DNA from: Cohnella fermenti | Lineage (GTDB): Bacteria > Bacillota > Bacilli > Paenibacillales > Paenibacillaceae | Direction: 5' to 3' | Assembly (NCBI RefSeq): GCF_004801405.1 | Contig: NZ_SSOB01000030.1 | Coordinates: forward strand, 32,302 to 96,301 | DNA: 64,000 nucleotides | In this document: piece after piece, positions 24,673 to 32,313 of the stretch | How the letters are laid out: every line of letters starts with the position of its first letter | Position numbering within the stretch: position 1 is the stretch's first letter | The notes under the pieces: model-generated | Told to the model about the DNA's origin: nothing | Databases searched by the model: none | The model's input: the letters and a program-made list of their open reading frames with translations, nothing else | Position numbers and translations under genes: made by a program

Positions 24673-25838
24673 CCTCGGCTCCTCTCGAGCGGCTTCAGCT
24701 TGACGACCGTCGTCTTCAATCGCCGGATCAGTTCTTCGACGTCCTCGGCCTCGTGCTCGTCCCCGAAGCTGATCCGCAGGCTTCCGGAAGCTCGAGCTGC
24801 GGAATGGCCCATCGCAAGCAGCACCCGGCTCGGCTTCAAGCTCTTGGAGGAGCAGGCCGACTGGGTGGAGACGAACACCTCGCTCTGCTCCAGCATATGA
24901 ACGAGAACCTCCGGCCTCATGCCGGGATAGCTGACGTTCACGACTTGCGGCGACACCATCGCTTCGTCTTCCGGAACGTTAAGCGTCAGCTCCGGAATGG
25001 CCTTCACCCGTTCGATCGCCAATCGGCGCAGCGCGAACATCTTCTCTCGCCTTGTCTCAAGCGATTCCATCGTCAGCCGCAGCGCCTGGGACATGCCGAC
25101 GATTCCCGGCAGGTTGTGCGTTCCGCCGCGATAGCCGTCCTCCTGCCCGCCGCCCTCCAGCAGCGGCTCCAGCTCCAGCCCTTCCCGCTTCAGCAGCAGG
25201 CCGACTCCCTTGGGCCCGCGGAATTTGTGGGCGGAGCCGGAATACAGGTCGATTCCCGCGGCCGCCTTCCACTCCAGCTTCACCTTGCCGATTGCCTGAA
25301 CGCCGTCCACGTGGAAGCGAATCTGCGGGTGCTTCGCCAGCAGCACCGCGATCTCTTCGACAGGCTGGACAACTCCCGTCTCGTTGTTCACATGCATGAC
25401 GCTTACGAGCGCGGTATTCGGCCGAATGGCCGCTTCGACGTCCCGAACCGACACCCTGCCGGAGGAATCGACCGGAAGGAACGTCGTCTCGATCCCGAAT
25501 CGCTCGAGCTGCTTGGCGGTATTGTATACGGAAGAATGCTCGATAGCCGTCGTAATCAGATGCTTCGCGGCCTTCCTTCCCCCCGTGAATAGAATTCCCT
25601 TCAGAGCCAGGTTGTTGCTCTCGGTTCCTCCCGAGGTGAACAGCACCTCTTCCGACTTCGCTCCGAGCGACTGGGCGACGGATTGCCGGGCACGCTCGAC
25701 GAGCTTGGCCGCCTCCTTGCCGGAACGGTGAAGCGCCGTGGCGTTGGCGTAATGAAGGCGCATCAGCTCGCCGACCGTCTGCACGACTTGTTCGTACGGA
25801 GGAGTCGAAGCGCAATGATCGAAATAATAGGTTCTCAA
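24669..25838 (-). CDS. Cysteine desulfurase (NifS/IscS type, ThiI partner)
   Basis: A 389-residue PLP enzyme that takes sulfur from cysteine as persulfide. Visible features are YYFDHCASTPP, TSGGTESNNLALKG, TTAIEHSSV, MHVNNETG, the PLP lysine in SGSAHKFRGPKG (about residue 203), and the catalytic cysteine loop QSACSSKSLKPS (about residue 325). TTG 25838 is chosen because GAGAGGAG lies 8-12 bases upstream and homologues begin right there; the longer frame to 26015 runs into the terminator of the next gene. The overlap with thiI indicates an operon for tRNA thiolation and thiamine sulfur supply. Confidence 0.93.
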   Translation of the reverse strand: MRTYYFDHCASTPPYEQVVQTVGELMRLHYANATALHRSGKEAAKLVERARQSVAQSLGAKSEEVLFTSGGTESNNLALKGILFTGGRKAAKHLITTAIEHSSVYNTAKQLERFGIETTFLPVDSSGRVSVRDVEAAIRPNTALVSVMHVNNETGVVQPVEEIAVLLAKHPQIRFHVDGVQAIGKVKLEWKAAAGIDLYSGSAHKFRGPKGVGLLLKREGLELEPLLEGGGQEDGYRGGTHNLPGIVGMSQALRLTMESLETRREKMFALRRLAIERVKAIPELTLNVPEDEAMVSPQVVNVSYPGMRPEVLVHMLEQSEVFVSTQSACSSKSLKPSRVLLAMGHSAARASGSLRISFGDEHEAEDVEELIRRLKTTVVKLKPLERSRG

Positions 25839-25886
25839 GTGAGACTCTCCTCTCTGAACCTTTATTATATACCCGACGGAACGCGT

Positions 25887-25926
25887 AAAAAAAGACCAAA
25901 GCAAGATTCGCATCCTGCCTTGATCT
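25887..25926 (-). terminator. Terminator after lytic transglycosylase
   Basis: On the minus strand AGATCAAGGCA pairs (two G-U) with TGCTTTGGTCT and is followed by TTTTTT. The following TATATAAT-like stretch (25864-25875 region) may serve the desulfurase gene. Confidence 0.85.
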
Positions 25927-25996
25927 TCCGAGACTTCGCGATGACAGCCGGAGTTGGCGAGCGTCAGCGGATATGTGCGCCTCGCGGCCACCCCGC

Positions 25997-26929
25997 TTAC
26001 AATGCCGAGCTCCACAGCGAACGGTTCGACAGCACCTTCCCGATGTATGCCTGAGTCTCTTCCGGCAACTGCCCAAGCTTCGACAAGAGCTCCTCGTTCG
26101 TCGTGATGCCGAGCTTGTCGACACGGCCCGGTCCCGCATTGTAAGCGGCGAGCGCCGTCGCTTCGTTGCCGTTGTACTTGCGAAGCAAGTAGCTGAGGTA
26201 CCTCGTTCCGCCGTCGATGTTCTGCACCGCGTCGAAGGAATCCGTCACGCCGAGCCCTTGGGCGGTGCCGTCCATCAACTGCATAAGCCCCTTCGCCCCG
26301 GCGGACGATTCGGCATCCGAGCGGAACGACGATTCGGCTTGGATGACGCCCTTGACCAGAGCCGGGTCGACGCCGTACTGGCTCGCGGCTTGGGCGATCA
26401 GACCGTCATACAGCGACGTATACCCGCTGTCCGTCCGCAGTTGGCTTCCGGATGCGCTGCCCAGCAGCGAAGCGAGATAGCTGCCCGACGAGTAAGAGCT
26501 GTAAGAATCAAGCCCGAGCGAGCTTAAGCCGGACAGCGCGCCAAGGCTCGACGTTCCTCCGAGCAGCGCCGACAGGCCGCTCAGGCTCGAAGATCCGCCA
26601 AGAAGCTCGGATAAACTGCTTCCGCTCGACGTTCCGCCAAGCAGAGAGGCAAGCCCGTAGGAGGAGCTGTCGTACCCGTAGCTGCCAAGGCTCGAGAGCC
26701 CGAGCGAGCTTCCGAGGCCGGAAGCGCCGTAGGCCGAATAATCGGAAGCTGTTCCTTCGTCCGTCGACAGCATCTGCTCCAGCAGTTGAGCGAACAGGCT
26801 GTCTCCGCTTCCGGAAGACAGCCCGTCCGTCGAATCGGCGGCAAGCGGATTCACTCCGCTCATGAATTGATTAAGCAGAAGCTCCTTCACCATTCGAGGG
26901 TCCATCGTTACTTTCATATCCGTGGTCAT
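25997..26929 (-). CDS. Lytic transglycosylase with Ser/Gly/Leu repeat linker
   Basis: About 310 residues. The C-terminal half (about 185-310) is an SLT domain. It has VIQAESSFRSDAESSAGAKG with the catalytic Glu, LMQLMDGTAQGLGV, and AALAAYNAGPGRVDKLG. Such enzymes cleave peptidoglycan to anhydromuramyl products. The N-terminal half (about 45-165) is a low-complexity Ser, Gly, Leu, Tyr stretch with repeats like LLGGTSSGSSLSELLGGSSS. No classical signal peptide is seen at the start, so the export route is unclear; flagellar or spore-associated secretion is possible. ATG 26929 follows GGGAGCGAC. Confidence 0.88.
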   Translation of the reverse strand: MTTDMKVTMDPRMVKELLLNQFMSGVNPLAADSTDGLSSGSGDSLFAQLLEQMLSTDEGTASDYSAYGASGLGSSLGLSSLGSYGYDSSSYGLASLLGGTSSGSSLSELLGGSSSLSGLSALLGGTSSLGALSGLSSLGLDSYSSYSSGSYLASLLGSASGSQLRTDSGYTSLYDGLIAQAASQYGVDPALVKGVIQAESSFRSDAESSAGAKGLMQLMDGTAQGLGVTDSFDAVQNIDGGTRYLSYLLRKYNGNEATALAAYNAGPGRVDKLGITTNEELLSKLGQLPEETQAYIGKVLSNRSLWSSAL

Positions 26930-27100
26930 CGCCGTCGCTCCCGCATTTGTCCGTTTTCCTATCCTTGCCTTCATTGTACAACAACTTCGTTCGACATGGA
27001 TAGTCAGACTTATTGCCCAACAGAGACGGCGATCGCTACTTAAGACCTACTTCGTACTTCATGTCGGCTTCGTATCGGCTCTACGCCAACGCAACCCGCT

Positions 27101-27313
27101 TCAGCTCTTGGCCGGCTTGAACGTCAGACAGCACGTCGCTTCGGAGCTGTTCGCCACATCCTGATGCTCCGCGAATTCGTCTTCGGCGAATTCGGCGTCG
27201 AGTTTCCCCTTCGCATGGGCGTCGATCTCGATCGTAATGGAACTGGCCGCGCATCGGTTGCCTTCCCCCCAATAAGAACAATTGCTCACGCTGCAAGACA
27301 CACCGCTTGGCAT
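27101..27313 (-). CDS. DUF1540 domain protein
   Basis: A 70-residue protein starting MPSGVSCSVSNCSYWGEGN. Four or more cysteines (SCSVSNCSYW...RCAAS, later ATCCLTF) form the presumed metal-binding pattern of DUF1540. Such small proteins occur in spore formers, with unknown role. ATG 27313 has GGGGGGTGA 8 bases upstream. Confidence 0.85.
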   Translation of the reverse strand: MPSGVSCSVSNCSYWGEGNRCAASSITIEIDAHAKGKLDAEFAEDEFAEHQDVANSSEATCCLTFKPAKS

Positions 27314-27415
27314 AACAACAATCACCCCCCGATTCTAGTGTGCGCACCGCGTCGGGCGCGGTATGCGAATCGGGGGGCGGGGGTTGAAGGAAACAGCGTT
27401 AAGTTTCGTTATACG

Positions 27416-27919
27416 CTAAGACTTCGTTTGTCCTTGCATGCGGCGATGCGTCAGATATTCGCTCTCGTAGTACGACAGATCGTCGCGAAGCTCCTCATAG
27501 CTGCGGGAGACGCCGAGAACGATATTGCGCACGGCACGCGAAGGCTTCGCGCGGAAGCGGATCGCGTCTTGCCCGGTGTAAGCGTAACGTCCGTCTTCGG
27601 AGTAGGCTTCGTTCTTCGGGTAGAAGTAGTTGTTCACGCATTGGTGGTACACATCGTATAGAACCCGCTCAGCGGCGTCATTATCGAAGTTGGGGCGACG
27701 CAGCAGCGCTCCGAGCTTCTCGTAAGCGACTTCCGAGAAGACGAGCAGATGGCGAAGGTCGGACAACAAGCCGGCATGCGCCTTGGCCGAATCTTCATTC
27801 GCGCCGTCCGTCAGTTGCGGAAGGGCGTATTCGTTCAGGAAATTCTCGAGCTGGTCGATCGCGAATTTTAATTTCTCTCGGCTGGATTCGGCAATCGCCT
27901 TAATGTTGGCGGTGGGCAT
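27416..27919 (-). CDS. DUF3907 (YpuI-like) protein
   Basis: A 167-residue all-helical-looking cytoplasmic protein (MPTANIKAIAESSREKLKFA; HQCVNNYFYPKNEAYSEDGR; KPSRAVRNIVLGVSRSYEEL). It matches YpuI/DUF3907 of Bacillales. The start at 27919 is supported by GAAAGGGGAAAG; the ORF extension to 28009 is hydrophobic but lacks a ribosome site. No known activity. Confidence 0.82.
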   Translation of the reverse strand: MPTANIKAIAESSREKLKFAIDQLENFLNEYALPQLTDGANEDSAKAHAGLLSDLRHLLVFSEVAYEKLGALLRRPNFDNDAAERVLYDVYHQCVNNYFYPKNEAYSEDGRYAYTGQDAIRFRAKPSRAVRNIVLGVSRSYEELRDDLSYYESEYLTHRRMQGQTKS

Positions 27920-28126
27920 GATTAGCTTTCCCCTTTCGATCAATCGGTCTTCCTTGCCCGCTGGACAGGTGAAGACAATCAAAACAATAGTAACACAAAT
28001 CAAGAACAAACGGTACTGCGCGATCGAAATTCAACGGGGAAACTCCCGTATATTTTCGCCCCCGAACTCCACCCTAACCTTAGAACATCATCTTCAGCGT
28101 TTATGCCCAAAGGAGGAAATGATCGA

Positions 28127-30091
28127 GTGCGCCGCAACGCCATTGTAGGCTTACTATTCACCGCGGGGATCGCCCTGATGATCGCTCCGCTGATCGCGCC
28201 GCCCAAGACGGCCAAGTCCCCCGCCCCGAGTCCGAGTCCGGCTTCGTACCGATCGGAACAGCGGGTCCTGACGCCCCAGCAGGAGCATTCGTACAAGCAG
28301 ATGAGCATCCAGCGCGACATGGACGCTTCCGAGAAGCTGTGCCGGCTCGACTGCTCCAGGGACGTTCACAAGTTCGTCGCCGAGCACGACCGCATTCCGA
28401 CCGCCGACCGCGCCTCCCACCTGAAGCAGATCGTTGCCGAGCATCCTCACATGGTTCGGGTCGAATGGGTTCGGGACGGAGTGCCCGTGCGGGAAGGCGA
28501 TGCGAAGGAGGAGCTGCTGAAGCTTGCCGCTTCGGACCTGGCCAAGGCGGAGACCGCCCTCAAGACGGGCAAGGGCTATGAGTCGGCATCCTTCAAGTAC
28601 GACGGCAAGAGCCACTTCGTCATCGCGGTTCCGGATGAGAGCGCAGGCGGAGACGGCGTCGTCGCGCTCGTCTGCACGGACATCGTCCAGGAGGTGGAAC
28701 GGCACCAGCGCCGCAACCTCCGCGTCGTTCCTTATCCGGCGGAAGGCCGCTACCGCCTCGAGTCGGTCATTCCGGGAACGAATAAGGATACGACCGTTCG
28801 CACGGGCGAGGACAACGGCAATGCCAGCCATTATGCGGTCGACGAGATCGTCGTGAAGTTCCGCAAGCCGCTTGAGGATCGCGAGCTGCTGAAGCTTCGC
28901 AAGGAGCTGGACCTGACGGTTGTCCGGCACCGCGGCCAGACGTACCTGTTCCGCTCGAAGAGCCGCAGCATGGATGAACTGAAGCATTATTTCACAGCCA
29001 AGTGGAACCCGATCTTCGCCGAACCGCATTATTTGTATCTGACGAACGTGGCGAACAAGACGAACGAGACGAATAAGACCGATAAGACGAATGCGATTAT
29101 CGTTCCGAACGACACCTTGTATTCCGATTACCAATGGAATCTGCCGGAGATCGCGACCGAACAAGGCTGGACCGTGACCCGCGGCGCGAACGACATCGTC
29201 GTGGCCGTCGTCGATACGGGTGTACAGCTCGACCATCCCGATCTTCAGGGACGGCTCGTGGAGGGCAGGAACATCATCGACCCGACGTCCGAGCCGCTCG
29301 ACGATGTCGGCCACGGCACGCATGTCGCGGGCATTATCGCCGCCAAGGTCAACAACAATGAAGGCATTGCCGGAATGACCTGGGAGACGAAAATCATGCC
29401 CGTCAAGGTGCTCGACAGCACGGGAGCCGGGACAACGTATTCCGTGGCGGAAGGCATCATCTGGGCGACGGACCACGGTGCGAACGTCATCAACATGAGC
29501 CTGGGCAACTACGCATCGGCGGAATTCCTGCACGATGCGGTGAAGTACGCGCACGACAAGGGCGTCGTGCTGGTCGCCGCCAGCGGCAACGACAACACCG
29601 ACCGCCCCGGCTACCCTGCCGCCTATCCGGAAGTGTTCGCCGTCGCCGCCACGAACGAAGACGAATCGAAGGCCGAATATTCCAATTACGGCGATTACAT
29701 CGACGTCGCCGCTCCCGGCACTTCGATTGCCAGCACGTACCCGGGCAGCCGTTATGCGGCGCTGTCCGGAACGTCCATGGCGAGCCCGCACGTCGCCGCG
29801 CTCGCCTCCCTCGTTCGCGCGGCGAACCCGTCGCTGACGAACGAGCAGGTCATGGAGCTGCTGCGAAGCACGGCCAAGGACCTTGGCTCCAGAGGCCGGG
29901 ACAACGAATTCGGCTACGGACAGATCGACGCGGGCGCCGCCGTCGCTGCGGCGGGCTCGCAGCCGGGCAGCGCGAGCGGCACGGCCGGCACCGCCGCCGA
30001 GCTCGAAGCGCCTGGCGGCGGCACGCTGCGGCTGTATCCGCAGCGAATCAAGCGCGAGGTCGAGGAGCTGCTGCGACGCTCGATCCGCTGA
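28127..30091 (+). CDS. S8-family (subtilisin-like) serine protease
   Basis: A 654-residue exported protease. An N-terminal signal-anchor (NAIVGLLFTAGIALMIAPLIAPP) is followed by a roughly 300-residue pro-region. The S8 catalytic domain (about 345-580) follows, with Asp in VVDTGVQLDHPDL (about 362), His in GHGTHVAGI (about 399) and Ser in SGTSMASPHVAAL (about 549). A linker before it repeats NKTNETNKTDKTN. GTG 28127 is chosen because AAAGGAGG lies 10 bases upstream; ATG 28103 precedes the ribosome site. The C-tail is Gly/Ala-rich and basic. Transcribed alone; a weak GCGCTTG/CAAGCGC hairpin lies at about 30162-30184. Confidence 0.92.
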   Translation: MRRNAIVGLLFTAGIALMIAPLIAPPKTAKSPAPSPSPASYRSEQRVLTPQQEHSYKQMSIQRDMDASEKLCRLDCSRDVHKFVAEHDRIPTADRASHLKQIVAEHPHMVRVEWVRDGVPVREGDAKEELLKLAASDLAKAETALKTGKGYESASFKYDGKSHFVIAVPDESAGGDGVVALVCTDIVQEVERHQRRNLRVVPYPAEGRYRLESVIPGTNKDTTVRTGEDNGNASHYAVDEIVVKFRKPLEDRELLKLRKELDLTVVRHRGQTYLFRSKSRSMDELKHYFTAKWNPIFAEPHYLYLTNVANKTNETNKTDKTNAIIVPNDTLYSDYQWNLPEIATEQGWTVTRGANDIVVAVVDTGVQLDHPDLQGRLVEGRNIIDPTSEPLDDVGHGTHVAGIIAAKVNNNEGIAGMTWETKIMPVKVLDSTGAGTTYSVAEGIIWATDHGANVINMSLGNYASAEFLHDAVKYAHDKGVVLVAASGNDNTDRPGYPAAYPEVFAVAATNEDESKAEYSNYGDYIDVAAPGTSIASTYPGSRYAALSGTSMASPHVAALASLVRAANPSLTNEQVMELLRSTAKDLGSRGRDNEFGYGQIDAGAAVAAAGSQPGSASGTAGTAAELEAPGGGTLRLYPQRIKREVEELLRRSIR

Positions 30092-30262
30092 TTCGGCTCC
30101 CGGTCTGTTGATTCGGCGCGAACCGGAGGTTAATGGCTGAGAGAGCCCGAAGAGGGAATGGATGGCGCGCTTGCCCGTCAAGCGCCTCCTCCTCGTGGGG
30201 CTTTTTGCTTTTGATTTTTGCTTTTGGCCTAGCTCGCTCCACTAACGGTTGCTCCGCCGCCA

Positions 30263-30286
30263 CGAATACCATTTTTCACATATAAA
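30263..30286. repeat. Solitary hairpin-repeat unit
   Basis: CGAATACC-ATTTTT-CACATATAAA resembles a unit of arrays 1-3. It is in the 30092-30405 stretch, which otherwise holds a weak hairpin and no recognised gene. Confidence 0.6.
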
Positions 30287-30405
30287 TCCTTCAGACACGG
30301 CCATCGACGTCCCGAGCCCGAGCACTCGCCGACTCTGGCAGACTGTGGAAGTGTCGCTTTTTCTTCATGCTTTTTTAAGCTTTTGCCTGTACAATGGAGG
30401 AAGCT

Positions 30406-30501
30406 ATGTCCTTATGGCAATATGTCGACGGAAGGGAAGAGAATCCTTGCAACAGAAATCGCAGAAAAAAGCCGAGGAAAGAAAAAGGAAAGAACAACTA
30501 A
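30406..30501 (+). CDS. Possible 31-residue leader peptide overlapping the DsbA-like gene
   Basis: ATG 30406 has a strong ribosome site (GGAGG 5 bases upstream). The frame encodes MSLWQYVDGREENPCNRNRR followed by a basic tail, ending at TAA 30501. It overlaps the DsbA-like start (TTG 30447, different frame) by 55 bases. A leader peptide coupled to, or limiting, translation of the oxidoreductase is possible. It could equally be chance; no family is recognised. Confidence 0.4.
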   Translation: MSLWQYVDGREENPCNRNRRKKPRKEKGKNN

Positions 30502-31160
30502 AGAAACAGAAGCAGCAACGAATGAGAATCATCATGTGGGCGACCGCCGCCGCCTTCGTCGTCCTGATTGCCCTTCTTATCATTTTCAAGCCGGCGGACA
30601 AGCCGCTGGCCTTGGATTATGACAACGCTCCTCTCCTGGGGTCGGAGGACGCTCCGGTCAAGCTCGCCGAATTCGGGGACTTCAAGTGTCCGGCTTGCCA
30701 ATACTTTACCCTGAACGTTCTGCCCGAGATTCAGGAGAAGTACATCGACACCGGCAAGGTCTCGCTCTCCTTCTTCAACTATACGATCATCACCGGGTCC
30801 GGTCCGGCCGCCTTGGCCGCGCAATCGGTCTATCACCAGAACAACGACGCATTCTGGACGTACTACGAGGCGCTGTACAAGAATCAGCCCGACGAATCGA
30901 TCGACTGGGCGACGACCGACTACCTCGTCGATCTGGCGAAGTCGCTCGAGCTTGACATCGATTACGACCTGCTGAAGTCCGACATCGACAACAAGACGTA
31001 TCAGGACGTTATCGACAAGCAGAATAATCTTGCCCGTTCGGAGCAGTTCCCGGGAACTCCCGCCGTCCTCGTGGACGGGGAACGGCTCGATGACAGCGTC
31101 TCGCTCGACCCGGCCAAGTTCCTGCAACGAATTGAAGAGGCGGTCGCGGCCGCCGAATAG
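30447..31160 (+). CDS. DsbA/BdbD-like thiol-disulfide oxidoreductase
   Basis: About 237 residues: a very basic N-tail (KSQKKAEERKRKEQLKKQKQ), one membrane helix (RIIMWATAAAFVVLIALLII), then an extracytoplasmic thioredoxin-fold domain with active site FGDFKCPACQYF. The cis-Pro region is QFPGTPAVLVDGE. It would introduce disulfides in exported proteins, reoxidised by the DsbB/BdbC-like partner encoded 64 bp downstream. TTG 30447 with GGAAGGGAAGAG upstream is preferred; the frame is open further upstream to 30249 but that part is not family-like. An upstream short ORF overlaps the start. Confidence 0.88.
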   Translation: MQQKSQKKAEERKRKEQLKKQKQQRMRIIMWATAAAFVVLIALLIIFKPADKPLALDYDNAPLLGSEDAPVKLAEFGDFKCPACQYFTLNVLPEIQEKYIDTGKVSLSFFNYTIITGSGPAALAAQSVYHQNNDAFWTYYEALYKNQPDESIDWATTDYLVDLAKSLELDIDYDLLKSDIDNKTYQDVIDKQNNLARSEQFPGTPAVLVDGERLDDSVSLDPAKFLQRIEEAVAAAE

Positions 31161-31224
31161 AAGAACTCTTGATGCTGCACAAAAGAACTCTTTAATGAGA
31201 GAACGCTTGACGGAGGAATGACGC

Positions 31225-31665
31225 GTGGCTACCGCAATTCGCAATTACGGGCTGTATCTCGCCTGGGTCGTCTCGCTGGCGGCGACCGGAGGAAGCTTGT
31301 TCCTCAGCGAAGTAATGCACTATGTTCCCTGCGATCTGTGCTGGTATCAACGGATCTTGATGTATCCGCTGGTGCTGTTGCTCGGGCGGGCCGCCCTTAA
31401 GGACGATCGCCGAATCGTCGGGTATGCCCTTCCGCTGAGCATCATCGGCGGTCTGATCTCCATCTACCATTACGCGGAGCAGAAGGTGCCCGGCTTCAGC
31501 GGTGTCGTCCCCTGCCGCTCCGGCGTGCCCTGCAACAAGGATTACTTGGATTGGTTCGGCTTCATCACCATTCCGCTTCTCGCGCTGATCGCCTTCGCCA
31601 TGATCGCCGCCCTGCTGATCGCAGTGAAGACCGGAGCCAATAACGCCGAGACGGAAGAAGATTAA
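31225..31665 (+). CDS. DsbB/BdbC-like quinone-thiol oxidoreductase
   Basis: A 146-residue protein with four membrane helices. It carries the two periplasm-side cysteine pairs of the family, PCDLCWYQR in the first loop and PCRSGVPC in the second. It passes electrons from the DsbA-like partner to quinone. GTG 31225 has CGGAGG upstream. The pair forms an operon. The gene ends before a long palindrome that belongs to the convergent rnpB. Confidence 0.92.
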   Translation: MATAIRNYGLYLAWVVSLAATGGSLFLSEVMHYVPCDLCWYQRILMYPLVLLLGRAALKDDRRIVGYALPLSIIGGLISIYHYAEQKVPGFSGVVPCRSGVPCNKDYLDWFGFITIPLLALIAFAMIAALLIAVKTGANNAETEED

Positions 31666-31733
31666 ACTCCGCTGAAGAAGGATGCTGCGGATGCCGATTC
31701 ACAATGTCTAACCAAACATAAAGCGCAAGCACA

Positions 31734-31773
31734 AAGCGGCCGCCCCTGAGTCTAGACTCAAGGGCGGCCGCTT
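31734..31773 (-). terminator. Long palindrome ending rnpB
   Basis: AAGCGGCCGCCC and GGGCGGCCGCTT enclose a second palindrome, TGAGTCTAGACTCA, giving about 40 bp of near-perfect inverted repeat. On the minus strand it is followed by TTGTGCTTGCGCTTT. It likely terminates rnpB, and perhaps the bdb operon from the other side. Confidence 0.75.
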
Positions 31774-31774
31774 G

Positions 31775-32262
31775 TCGGAAAGCTTGCCGTAAGCCGGGTT
31801 CTGTACTTCCGGTGGTAGCGCGGACCGGGCGGTCCTCCCACGGATGGAAGCGACAATCATCTTTCTAGGCCGAACGTTGCCGAACGGCTCAAGCGACCTA
31901 CCCGAACGCACCCCGGGCAAGGGCTGCGGCCTCGAAGGCCGCCGCGTTCCTCTTCGGTCTTGCTCCAGATGGGGTTTACCAGGCGCATGGTCGCCCATGC
32001 CCCTCGTGGTCTCTTACACCACGGTTCCACCCTTGCCTGATACTTATTCCCCACAAAGTGACGGTAAGCTTCGAAGCTTATTCCGATTACTTTGCGGGGG
32101 CCCCAAACCAGTTGGGAATAAGTCCATCGGCGGTCCATTTCTGTGGCACTATCCTTCGGCTCGCGCCGACTGGACGTTATCCAGCATCCTGCCCTGTGGA
32201 GCCCGGACTTTCCTCTCGCGGCTCGCGCCGCCAGCGATTGTCTGTCAAACTTCCCGATGCGC
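31775..32262 (-). ncRNA. rnpB: RNase P RNA, Bacillus (B) type
   Basis: The catalytic RNA of RNase P, which matures tRNA 5' ends. Conserved stretches on the minus strand are GAGGAAAGTCCGGGCTCC, ACAGGGCAGGATGCTGG, AGGGTGGAACCGTGG, GGTAAACCCC, and the 3' ACAGAACCCGGCTTAC. P1 arms TCGGGAAG (32257-32250) and CTTTCCGA (31782-31775) pair. The RNA is about 480 nt, longer than the roughly 400 nt of B. subtilis. The extra length includes a long hairpin near 32049-32100 (CCCCGCAAAGT ... ACTTTGTGGGG). Ends are estimated from P1 and the promoter. Confidence 0.95.
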
Positions 32263-32269
32263 AACGTCT

Positions 32270-32298
32270 AGTATACATGGAATCGTCCCGAATGACAA
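32270..32298 (-). promoter_or_regulatory. rnpB promoter
   Basis: TTGTCA (32298-32293) and TATACT (32275-32270) on the minus strand are exactly 17 bp apart, placing transcription start near 32262. It sits 16 bp after the nif3 stop codon. Confidence 0.85.
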
Positions 32299-32313
32299 AC
32301 GGGAATGCATTCC

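Noticed and set aside
30390..30395. TACAAT as the -10 box of the DsbA-like operon
   Set aside because: Transcription would start after the GGAGG site and there is no -35 at proper distance.
31734..31773. Cloning-vector remnant, because restriction-site-like palindromes (GCGGCCGC, TCTAGA) are nested
   Set aside because: It sits exactly at the 3' end of rnpB as a terminator should, and no vector sequence surrounds it.
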